The notes: generated by a model from the sequence alone, not told the origin. A stretch of DNA of 13,639 nucleotides from Baffinella frigidus (GCA_026770585.1 MU647054.1:136840-150478), one strand, 5' to 3'; positions 7,053-12,993 are shown, counted from the stretch's first letter. Numbers and translations are program-made.

Positions 7053-7147
7053 GCCAAAAGTCACCACACTTCTCAAAAGTCACCACTCTCCTCAAAAGTC
7101 ACCACTCTTCTCAAAAGTTGACACGCTTCGCCAAGGTCACCGCGCTT
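7053..7147. repeat. 19-nt tandem repeat, five units
   Basis: CTCAAAAGTCACCACTCTT and variants occupy 7053-7071, 7072-7090, 7091-7109, 7110-7128 and 7129-7147; the last two units are diverged. The CTCAAAAGT word is also the terminal motif of the 754-856 element and part of the stem at 7316-7330. Confidence 0.85.
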
Positions 7148-7170
7148 CTCTTCTCCTTCTTCTTCAGATG

Positions 7171-7484
7171 TCATATGAAAACCGATTTAATTCGTTTTTT
7201 TGGAAACAATGAAAATTACTAGAGCGCTGTGCAGAGAAGTTGGCCACGTGAAATAATAATTAAAAATCGAGAAAATGGAGCCATTTTGTCCACTTTTGAG
7301 AAATTTAGTACCATGAATTTCTCAAAAGTGGACAAAATGGCTCCAATTTCCCATTTCCCCATTTTGCGGTGGCCAACTTCTCTGCACAGCGCTCTACACG
7401 AATGCTTGAATATTACCAGTAGAGATCATTCAGTGAGTACATTTCATTACCCAAATGTTTTAAATCGAATCAGTTTTCACATGA
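7171..7484. mobile_element. Foldback, arm family C copy 2, interrupted by another foldback
   Basis: The outer arms TCATATGAAAACCGATTTAA and GAATCAGTTTTCACATGA match family C (1224-1374). The core is split: ATTACTA ends at 7221 and CACGAATGCT begins at 7397. Omitting 7222-7396 gives a contiguous ACTACAC and a core of 47 nt ending at 7439, the length seen in the intact copies. The right core half reads GTGAGTA, so this is an aged copy. Confidence 0.85.
7222..7394. mobile_element. Nested 173-nt foldback inserted at TA
   Basis: Terminal inverted repeats of 26 bp begin GAGCGCTGTGCAG (7222-7247 and 7369-7394). A second perfect stem lies inside (about 7273-7305 with 7316-7349) around the loop AGTACCATG. 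TA precedes (7220-7221) and follows (7395-7396), consistent with the TA target duplication of Tc1/mariner-type MITEs. No transposase is encoded; the superfamily assignment is inference from the TA alone. Confidence 0.85.
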
Positions 7485-7589
7485 GATCAAAGCGGGGAGC
7501 GGGGAACCGCTCGCAACACTACGAGGAACCATGCTTAAGTTAGTTGGTGGATTCTTGCCCAGGAAACACGCTAAAAGTCAGCAATTTGT

Positions 7590-7637
7590 CACGTCCCTCC
7601 CCGGAAATCCCTCCCCGGATTTCCGGGGAGGGACGTG
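7590..7637. repeat. 21-bp perfect hairpin with conserved left flank
   Basis: CACGTCCCTCCCCGGAAATCC pairs perfectly with 7617-7637 around a 6-nt loop. The 40 nt before it (7552-7592, starting ATTCTTGCCCAGGAAACACG) match the reverse complement of 8633-8676, which flanks the different hairpin at 8597-8638. A terminator role is not claimed. Confidence 0.8.
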
Positions 7638-7665
7638 CCCCGTAGCCTACCGAGTGGACACCTTC

Positions 7666-7692
7666 GGTTGGCCGGCGGCTCCCAGAAGGCAA
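7666..7692. repeat. 27-nt dispersed repeat GGTTGGCCGGCGGCTCCCAG, copy 1 of 3
   Basis: Copies lie at 7666-7692, 8067-8093 and 8903-8929, differing by single bases and all ending AGAAGGCAA. AGCACACCTGCGG precedes the third copy and occurs alone at about 7802. The unit is repeated in direct orientation over 1.2 kb. Confidence 0.85.
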
Positions 7693-7785
7693 AGTAAAAC
7701 TGGGCTCGCCATAAAATACATTTAAAACAGGAAACCTAGTACAACACTGCACCTAAAATACATTTATGGAGAGCCCAGTTTTACT
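7693..7785. mobile_element. Short foldback with AGTAAAACTGGGCTC arms
   Basis: Arms 7693-7715 and 7763-7785 pair with one or two mismatches. The loop holds two direct AAAATACATTTA copies. The TTTTACTCAG(G/A)CAGA sequence is repeated just after the right arm (about 7779 and 7822). Confidence 0.7.
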
Positions 7786-7851
7786 CAGGCAGACAGAGAG
7801 AAGCACACCTGCGGTCGGCGAATTTTACTCAGACAGAGCTAGATCTTCAGA

Positions 7852-7990
7852 CCACCAGCCCTGCGAAGCGGACCAACTCGACGATTGTGTGGAGGCATTT
7901 CCTCGGGTGGCACATTCGTTTTCGAAAGTGCCGCCCGAGGAATTGGCGCATGCCCCAGCCTCGATTTGGTCCGCCTCGGATGGCTGGTGG
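7852..7990. mobile_element. Foldback hairpin, CCACCAGCC ends
   Basis: The imperfect long stem includes CCACCAGCC/GGCTGGTGG outer ends, GCGGACCAA/TTGGTCCGC, and an inner CCTCGGG-GGCAC/GTGCC-CCCGAGG stem around about 7919. The ends resemble CCACCAACCCTC of the hairpins at 386-524 and 6834-6992. The frames open across it mirror each other on both strands, as expected of a hairpin and not of a gene. Confidence 0.75.
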
Positions 7991-8100
7991 GAACCTTGGT
8001 TCGTCCCTGAGTGCGTGAGGATCACAGACACGTTTCTGGTTTCTGGTTTCGGGATTCCAGACCCGCGGTTGGCCGGCGGCGCCCAGAAGGCAAACCGTTG

Positions 8101-8248
8101 CACCAAAAGCAATTAATTAATACTTTTGGCGCAACGAAATTTTGGCGCAACGAAATTTACTACACAAACGCTGTACTTTTACTTTTATGAGCAAACCGTG
8201 TAGTAATTGTCGTTGCCAAAAGCAATTAATTAATACTTGTATGGAGAT
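8101..8248. mobile_element. Foldback element, arm family B, copy 2, rearranged left arm
   Basis: The right arm (8206-8248, ending TACTTGTATGGAGAT) matches copy 1 at 301-345. Core: ACTACAC 8159-8165, a 32-nt loop, GTGTAGTA 8198-8205. The left arm differs: TTTTGGCGCAACGAAA is present twice in tandem (8124-8155) and the GCAATTAATTAATAC segment is inverted relative to the expected order, flanked by CCAAAAG and CTTTTGG. A micro-inversion between those short inverted repeats would explain this. Confidence 0.78.
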
Positions 8249-8254
8249 TAAGCT

Positions 8255-8455
8255 GGTCACGTTCCCCACGGTTCAATCTAATCCGGTCAGGTATTTAAAT
8301 TAAATGCTCGGGAGTTCCCCAAATGTACGAAAATTACTACACATGATCTTTCGGACACGACTCTTTCATGGTTTGTGTAGTAATTTTCATTGTATTGGGA
8401 ACTCCGCCGAGCATTTAAATTAAATACCTGGCCGGATGAAATCGTGAACGTGACC
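8255..8455. mobile_element. Foldback element, arm family D
   Basis: Arms extend from GGTCACGTTC (8255) to GAACGTGACC (8455), with a strong inner stem ATCCGG..CAGGTATTTAAATTAA (8281 onward). The core is ACTACAC 8336-8342, a 32-nt loop, GTGTAGTA 8375-8382. It starts only 7 nt after the end of the family B copy, so the two core-bearing elements lie back to back. Confidence 0.82.
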
Positions 8456-8526
8456 AATCCCCGTACACGCCCGCTCATAGAGGTTTTACGCACCCACTTG
8501 TAGATTCTTGAACAAACGCCAGGGCC

Positions 8527-8563
8527 AGCCTCGAGTGGCCACACGAGGCTATCCATGCGAACA
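8527..8563. repeat. Palindrome plus 25-bp exact inverted repeat partner
   Basis: 8527-8550 (AGCCTCGAGTGGCC...) is a near-perfect 24-nt palindrome. Overlapping it, 8539-8563 is an exact reverse complement of 8861-8885 (TGTTCGCATGGATAGCCTCG...), so the two sites can pair over 25 bp across about 300 nt. Confidence 0.85.
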
Positions 8564-8596
8564 TAATAAAAGAACGTTTTAAATTTTGTGGGGACA

Positions 8597-8638
8597 TGAT
8601 CACGTTTCCGTACGGACATCCGTACGGAAACGTGATCA
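8597..8638. repeat. 19-bp perfect hairpin, loop ACAT
   Basis: TGATCACGTTTCCGTACGG (8597-8615) pairs perfectly with 8620-8638. Its right flank (8633-8676) is the reverse complement of the flank of the hairpin at 7590-7637, but the two stems differ beyond the shared TCACG. Confidence 0.85.
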
Positions 8639-8789
8639 AATGCTGACTTTTGGCGTGTTTCCTGGGCAATAATGTAGCTCCGTTTCACTCGGGTTGACTA
8701 AATCGATTGTGTCCTTCTATTCGACCCAAATCGTCAAAAGTCTACTTTTTCAAGGGAATTTATCAACTTTTGGCGAACCGTTGCGATTT

Positions 8790-8812
8790 GGGCTCACCAT
8801 TTTGGTGAGCCC
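8790..8812. repeat. Small perfect hairpin GGGCTCACCA
   Basis: GGGCTCACCA-TTT-TGGTGAGCCC, followed by ATTCAAGTGGAGCAGAGC, which resembles the arm of the tRNA-like foldback (AATTGAAGTGGGACAGAGC at about 6504). Confidence 0.6.
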
Positions 8813-8956
8813 GATTCAAGTGGAGCAGAGCTAGATAATCCATTAATTAACTTATGAATCTGTTCGCATGGATAGCCTCGTGTGGGGGAAGAGCACACCT
8901 GCGGCTGGCCGGCGGCTCCCAGAAGGCAACGCCCCCCGTGAGATGCAGCACCTACG

Positions 8957-9211
8957 ATGCTTGAGTCGGTCAGCATGGCACTTCTTCTTCTTCTTCTTTA
9001 TTACGAGGCGTGTACGATAACTATGGACCATTCGAAAATTATCGACGGTCTTTACCACACAGAGGTCAATGTTTTGTACCAGAGAATCGTTTTACAATGC
9101 CGTTTAAAACTCAAAAGCTTGCTGGAAACAAGGCTTTTTTACCTTGATCGATTTCCTTCTTTACTACACGATTTCGCGGAGCAATTCAGCCGCGAGTTGA
9201 CAGTTGACTAA
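8957..9211 (+). CDS. Doubtful 84-codon open frame
   Basis: The frame starts at an ATG and predicts MLESVSMALLLLLLYYEACT at its N terminus. The hydrophobic run comes from a CTT microsatellite (8983-8999), so it is not good evidence for a signal peptide. The frame overlaps an inverted repeat (9026-9060 with 9236-9275) and a TTTACTACACGA word like the foldback core. It shows no G/C third-position bias, unlike the exons at 10,887-11,746, and no recognisable domain. Most likely it is a chance frame. Confidence 0.12.
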   Translation: MLESVSMALLLLLLYYEACTITMDHSKIIDGLYHTEVNVLYQRIVLQCRLKLKSLLETRLFYLDRFPSLLHDFAEQFSRELTVD

Positions 9212-9275
9212 TTCGAGATCAAATTGTATGGGGACTGTGTGGTAAGAAAGGTCCATAATTCTCGAGAGAATGTTT
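9026..9275. repeat. Decayed inverted repeat with TTTACCACAC/GTGTGGTAAG
   Basis: Arms of about 35 nt (9026-9060 and 9236-9275) pair imperfectly; CTTTACCACAC and GTGTGGTAAGAAAGG are the inner ends. A second left candidate, CTTTACTACACGATTT (9161 region), lies within the loop. This could be an old relative of the ACTACAC-core elements with an expanded loop. A small hairpin AAGGGCCGGTT/AACTGGCCTT follows at 9288-9311. Confidence 0.45.
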
Positions 9276-9311
9276 CGGCAGCTGTAAAAGGGCCGGTTTT
9301 CAACTGGCCTT

Positions 9312-9633
9312 AGTTCAAACACTCGTTGATTATTTTCGGGGATTTTGAGATCAGAGTGCTCAGCGCGAGCTTGCCTTCAAAACGACCTGAAGGACTTGGG
9401 GTAAAATATTCCGTCTTCCAAATCCTTTTCGCGCCCCAGAAAAGGTCCATATTTGGCTTACACGCCTCGTACTCTCGAAACAGGTCCTACAAAGCACCAC
9501 CGGCCCTCCGAGGTTGCTCAAACAGTGCTCTGGAACTATTTTTCAGCTGCTTCGGTCTGCATGGTCAAGCACGAGGTGGAAGGAGGTTCACTGTGTGCCA
9601 GTACTCGGGAGGGTTTTGGGTATACGGTTTACG
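9312..9633. other. No gene seen
   Basis: Open frames of up to about 109 codons exist, but they lack codon bias or a recognisable domain and run into the telomere-like repeats. No repeat structure was recognised. Confidence 0.45.
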
Positions 9634-9753
9634 GGTTTTAGGGTTTAGGGTTTAGGGTTTAGGGTTTAGGGCTTGGGTTTAGGGTTTAGGGTTTGGGGTT
9701 TAGGGTCTAGGGTTTAGGGGTTAGGGTTTAGGGTTTAGGATTTCAGGTTAAGG
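9634..9753 (+). repeat. Interstitial telomeric repeat, TTTAGGG type
   Basis: About 17 units of TTTAGGG, exact in the first part and increasingly degenerate (TTTGGGG, TCTAGGG, TTAAGGG) to the right. TTTAGGG is the telomere unit of most plants and green algae and many alveolates. Here it is internal, with more than 3 kb of sequence beyond it. It may mark a healed break, a fusion or subtelomeric recombination. Confidence 0.92.
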
Positions 9754-9759
9754 GTCTAA

Positions 9760-10480
9760 GGCTTCGGTGGTTATTTTGCGGCGATGCACCCCTGCTGCCC
9801 CTGATACAAATCAGGGAAATCTCAACGTTCAAAATACTTTTCTCGGAGGGATAGCTGGATCCGAAACTAGAGTCGGAACCTGGCCCTCTTACACCCCAAC
9901 GGAACGCCGAAACTCAGTATCACGCCACCCAGACCACGCGTCTCTGACCCCCGTCACCACAGGTCGCCACAGGAGAGGCACTGCCCTCAAACCCCTCACG
10001 GATCTCTGCGAAACCGTGTATATAAGCGAGCAGGCCCACGCACCTCATCGTAGGTTGTCCCGTACTCTGTGTGCGCCTCCGTCGCGAGAAGCACGAACGC
10101 ACCAGCCAGGAAGGCGCATCCAAGCGCCCCAACGCTCTGCAGGCCCGCACCACCGCCCATTCCGCCCACAGCTTCCGACCCCAGTGTGTTGCGTCTGGAT
10201 CGACTCAGCCAATGCTATCTCATTATTGTTCGCCGCGACAGAGCTTTTCGCCCCTACTTTTTCGCGCAGCAGCGCCCGCTCTGCCCCACCACGCCCAACC
10301 CCGGGACCCGTGCCTGGCGCCAGTACCACAGAAGCACCCGCTAGACCGTCTTGGAATGTGATCGGAATTGTGGGGAGAGGTCAAAGTTTTTCATTTTAAA
10401 TCATTTTAAATTTCGTTGATTTTCTGATTTTGGGGGTTCGATTTCAGTTTCTGGTCACCGGGTGACAGACTATTCACAAG
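9760..10480. other. Unassigned region upstream of the gene
   Basis: A 210-codon frame is open here on the + strand but begins at GTG and has no recognised domain. A second frame from about 10,071 is briefly G/C-rich at third positions yet has no ATG. The part nearest the gene (10,385-10,450) is AT-rich. It may contain promoter, untranslated leader or an unrecognised exon; I cannot tell which. Confidence 0.4.
10019..10026 (+). promoter_or_regulatory. TATA-box-like TATATAAG
   Basis: TATATAAG stands out in a GC-rich stretch; a start site would be expected roughly 25-35 nt downstream. It lies about 860 nt before the ATG at 10887, so it would need a long or spliced leader, or it serves another transcript. 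The assignment is tentative. Confidence 0.3.
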
Positions 10481-10517
10481 TTGACATGCTGGGTTGTCAG
10501 CGATAAATATGTCAACT
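10479..10517. repeat. Short inverted-repeat element AAGTTGACAT...ATGTCAACTT
   Basis: AAGTTGACATG and ATATGTCAACTTA face each other over about 20 nt. The same layout, with a TTTGTACCA-type middle in some copies, occurs around 2868-2910, 11777-11821 and 12069-12108. It is a dispersed mini-palindrome of about 40 nt. Confidence 0.55.
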
Positions 10518-10886
10518 TAAAAAATAAATGGATCAATCTACCACAAGTTGATCAAAAACTAGATCACAAAAAGACCGCGACAAAGCAAGGTTTGGGCCCC
10601 TTTTTTCAAAAGCACACGTCTCGAGCGACCCCCCGAAAATTCAATTGCGACTGCCTAGCTTTTTCGCTAAACGCATCCTTCCAAGTTCACGGACGGTTGC
10701 GCAGGTTTCCTTGGGGGCTGGAGGGAACAAGCTGCGGTCAAGCATCCCCGAAGGACCGGGAGAGGCCTCCACTGGCAGTGGACGAGCGGGGCCCGACGCG
10801 GCGGCGAGAGGACCCGGGAAGCAAGTGCCTTTTTGAGGGGCACTACGAGGGGCAGGTGTCCGTGCCACGTGCAAAAACGGGTGTAG

Positions 10887-11148
10887 ATGACGGGCGCGAA
10901 GGGGGAGCAGGTCAAGCAGAGCGAGACCGAGAGCGCGGGCGTGGAGAGCTGCAAGGTGGCGATGGCGAAGTCAGCGACGGCGTCTGCTGCGATGCCACCT
11001 GCAGCGTCTGAGCTTGACCAGGCGCAGACCCTGCATGGTGCTGCCGCCGCGCTGCAGAGCGCCCAAGAGGGAGCAAAAGGGCAAGCCAGCGCGCCAGGCC
11101 AACCGCCGGTGCCGGTCGCATTGCCGCAGCCGGGCGCCGCGCCGCAAG
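10887..11148 (+). CDS. Exon 1 of an Ala/Pro/Gln-rich protein of unknown function
   Basis: The ATG at 10887 directly follows an in-frame TAG, so translation cannot begin upstream without splicing. 87 codons plus one base run to AAG at 11148 before GTGCGTG. The third positions are strongly G/C (GCG, GAG, CAG, GGC codons), as in exon 2. The product is rich in Ala, Gln, Glu and Ser, then Pro (GQPPVPVALPQPGAAPQ), and is probably disordered, with no membrane segment. A second ATG at 10962 (residue 26) has a better context (GCG ATG G) and could be the real start. No domain is recognised and no function is proposed. Unspliced reading would stop at 11190-11192, inside the intron. Confidence 0.65.
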
Positions 11149-11345
11149 GTGCGTGCCCGCCACCCCACGCACCCTCTCCCCAAAGAAGATAGGTGTCGAC
11201 CTCAGTGCAGCGGCGTGATGGGCTCACCCCCGTGTTGCGCTGCATGTGGGCTTGTCCTTGAACGGCACAGACACCCCCCCTGCCTCCAACGGATCGACCG
11301 TCCGCACACGCGCGCGCCTGACGCACCGCCCCTTCCTGTCCGCAG
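11149..11345 (+). other. Spliceosomal intron, GT-AG, 197 nt
   Basis: The donor is AAG|GTGCGTG and the acceptor CTTCCTGTCCGCAG|CTC, with a pyrimidine-rich tail. CTGAC at 11318-11322 is a good branch-point candidate 23 nt before the AG. Splicing leaves one base of exon 1 (G) to join CT of exon 2 as GCT (Ala). The frame then passes straight into the long downstream open frame that shows the same codon bias. This frame agreement is the main evidence that the gene is real. Confidence 0.7.
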
Positions 11346-11953
11346 CTCTCCAAGGCTCAGCCCCGCGCGTAGAACAGCCCCCGCAACCCGCCGCGCCGCT
11401 CGGCGCCGTCGCGCCGGACAACGCGCCGCACGTGCCCGCCGGGGCGCCACTCCACCCCGTCAACCCCGAGAAGACGCGCGGAGCGGAGCAGGGCGGGGCC
11501 TCGCAGCGCGCCGCCCCTCCCCCCGCGAGCGCCGCCCTCCTCCCCCCGCGGCTCGTCGCGCCCGCCCAGCAGCAGCAGCGCGTCGGGCGGACGGTGCCGC
11601 ACCCTGCGCGCGAGAACCCGTTCCATTCGTGGGGCGTGCCCGGGACCGTGGACACGGCGCTCAAGCGCGCGTTTGGCGCTGACTTCGTCCCGTCCAACAA
11701 CGACACGGTTCTCCCCCGCTCCGTCTCAGTCTGTTTGGTCTCACCGGTGAGCGGTGAGCAGGGCTTCCTTTTCGCGCCTGAGTTGACGGGGTTGTACCAG
11801 AAACCGCGCATGGCAACTTGTGAAGAGGACCCTGGACGTGGCGCTCTAGCGCTGACTTCGCGCGCCTTGCAACACACGACACGGTTAGAACCCCTCAACC
11901 CTGCACCTACACACCAACACCGGCCGAGCGAGATCCTGAGTTTTGATCGTTAG
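11346..11953 (+). CDS. Exon 2, Pro/Ala-rich with QQQQ, to stop at 11951
   Basis: Reading from 11348 gives LQGSAPRVEQPPQPAAPLG, a long Pro/Ala/Arg-rich part with a QQQQ run, then a more ordinary segment ENPFHSWGVPGTVDTALKRA. With exon 1 the product would be 289 aa. G/C third-position bias is strong to about 11,700 and then fades. The part after about 11,726 belongs to a degenerate duplicated block and contains an AAGTTGAC-class mini-palindrome, so the tail may not be coding. CCG|GTGAGC at 11746/11747 is a good donor in phase 0; if it is used, this exon ends at 11746. No family is recognised. Antisense frames here are Arg/Cys/Gly-rich shadows. Confidence 0.55.
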
Positions 11954-12114
11954 GCCTGCCCCCGGTTGATACACCTCGATTCAAACCAATGGGGTCCCGG
12001 ATATTCTAGCTCGGTTCCAGTCTATTTGGCCACACCGAATTGATGAGACCGGGCGCTTCTCCGCGCCAAAGTTGACGGATTTGCACCAGAAGCCCAGCAT
12101 GTCAACTTGCGGAT
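11648..12114. repeat. Degenerate two-block duplication X-Y-X-Y
   Basis: Block X (11648-11710, GTGGACACGGCGCTCAAGCG...) recurs at 11832-11886. Block Y (11726-11824, CAGTCTGTTTGG...) recurs at 12017-12114. The second X-Y pair has about 115 extra bases between its blocks. The first X lies in apparently coding sequence and the second carries an in-frame stop, so this may be a local gene-segment duplication that decayed. Confidence 0.6.
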
Positions 12115-12180
12115 AGTCAGCCCACCCGGACGAGGCGGAGTTAGGCCTCGTGTAGGTCCTGCAGGTTGTATTGTCTCCAG

Positions 12181-12366
12181 ACGCAATCGGGCGCCGTGCC
12201 CTTTTCGGTGGGAGGGCTCAGCAGAAGGAACTACTCACCCGCGCAGTTTTATCCACGAAACGGCCACCCGCACAAACTCACAGTGGTGAACCTGATTCTC
12301 AGGTACAAGGGTACCTCGCCCATAAGAAACCGCCCTCCTCTAGGACCCTACACTAGGCCTATGTGA
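12181..12366 (+). CDS. Candidate third exon (alternative gene model)
   Basis: GTATTGTCTCCAG|ACG gives a reasonable acceptor at 12179-12180. If joined to the donor at 11746/11747 the phase is 0 and the frame stays open as TQSGAVPFSVGGLSRRNYSP and onward to TGA at 12364-12366. Third positions are moderately G/C-rich up to about 12,300. After that the frame enters the solo foldback half at 12303-12361, which weakens the model. Function unknown. Confidence 0.22.
   Translation, partial: TQSGAVPFSVGGLSRRNYSPAQFYPRNGHPHKLTVVNLILRYKGTSPIRNRPPLGPYTRPM
12303..12361. repeat. Solo half of the family F foldback
   Basis: GGTACCTCGCCCATAAGAAA followed by CCGCC and CTAGGACC matches 6097-6150. No complementary right arm follows, so only one arm remains or was ever inserted. 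Confidence 0.75.
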
Positions 12367-12414
12367 TGCGAAGTGACCTGCACCAGCACCGAGCAAGCCT
12401 GTGGCGCACCCAAC

Positions 12415-12555
12415 CTTATCCGGTGAAACCTATTTTTCTTTAGTTTGATGGCAAGGAAAATTACTACATGAATGCTTTAATATTACTAACAAGAACGAAC
12501 TGTGTAGTAATTTTCCTTGCCATCAAACTTAAGAAAAATAGGTTTCCCCGGATAA
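12415..12555. mobile_element. Foldback element, arm family A, copy 3
   Basis: CTTATCCGGTGAAACC and its complement form the ends. The core is ACTACAT 12463-12469, a 32-nt loop and GTGTAGTA 12502-12509. The loop (GAATGCTTTAATATTACTAA...) is in the same orientation as copy 2 and opposite to copy 1. The stem has only a few mismatches, implying fairly recent activity or ongoing arm homogenisation. Confidence 0.85.
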
Positions 12556-12644
12556 AACCAGGTTTGGTGCTCGACACGTTTGCTTGGTGCCGGTGCAGGT
12601 CAGTTCGCATCGGTGAGGTGCAGTCAGTTCACGTCAGTGAACTT

Positions 12645-12790
12645 ATCTCAGAAAACGAGTTCTAAAACTTGTTTTCTTAAGTCAATTCCCCTACGAATTC
12701 GTCAACTTATTCTTTACTCTCCGCATAAGTTGACAAATTTGTAGGGAAATTGACTTAAGAAAACGAGTTTTAGAACTCGTTTTCTGAGAT
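12645..12790. mobile_element. 66-bp-arm foldback with palindromes inside the arms
   Basis: Arms 12645-12710 and 12725-12790 pair nearly perfectly around a 14-nt loop. Each arm also holds its own palindrome (AAACGAGTTTTAGAACTCGT region in the right arm, a diverged version in the left), so a cruciform could branch. GTCAACTTAT/ATAAGTTGAC sits at the loop. A small hairpin AGTTCAC-GTCA-GTGAACT (12625-12643) adjoins it. Confidence 0.85.
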
Positions 12791-12908
12791 CAGAACCCCG
12801 CGCTCTCGTCGCTCCACTGGTCTACCACACGGTGCACCAGAGCATCAAACAGTCTGCCCCTTTTTGCAGGTACTAACAACGCACGGTTCACCAACGCACC
12901 CCCCTTTC

Positions 12909-12993
12909 GAGGGGGGGGGGCTGATGAAAGGGGGGGGTCTGATCATGATGAGGGGTGTTGAAAGGGAGGGGGCTGATCATGATGAGGGGTGTG
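12909..12993. repeat. 34-nt tandem repeat, two copies plus a partial
   Basis: Units 12926-12959 and 12960-12993 carry GAAAGGG, a G run and CTGATCATGATGAGGGGTGT; a partial unit precedes at 12909-12925. The G runs differ in length, as expected of slippage. Confidence 0.85.

Noticed and set aside
7222-7394. Stowaway-type MITE
   Set aside because: The TA target fits, but the terminal GAGCGCTGTG does not match the Stowaway terminus (CTCCCTCC class).
7590-7637. Rho-independent terminator
   Set aside because: The perfect GC-rich hairpin has no following T run, and the window is eukaryotic in character.
7766-8116. Overlapping opposite-strand frames of 116 and 95 codons
   Set aside because: They lie on the imperfect hairpin at 7852-7990, which makes both strands similar and open together.
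9767-10399. 210-codon + strand frame upstream of the gene
   Set aside because: It starts at GTG, has no recognised domain, and ends in AT-rich sequence. It is kept only as an unassigned region.
10667-11353. 228-codon minus-strand frame antisense to the proposed gene
   Set aside because: Cys/Arg/Gly/Pro-rich composition is typical of a shadow in GC-rich sequence, and the + strand has intron and frame support.
11014-11682. 222-codon + strand frame overlapping both exons
   Set aside because: The Arg-rich product is read out of phase with the biased codons and runs straight through the intron.
11224-11898. 224-codon minus-strand frame over exon 2
   Set aside because: It mirrors the high-GC coding strand, with an Arg/Gly/Cys/Ala-rich composition and no splice or start evidence.
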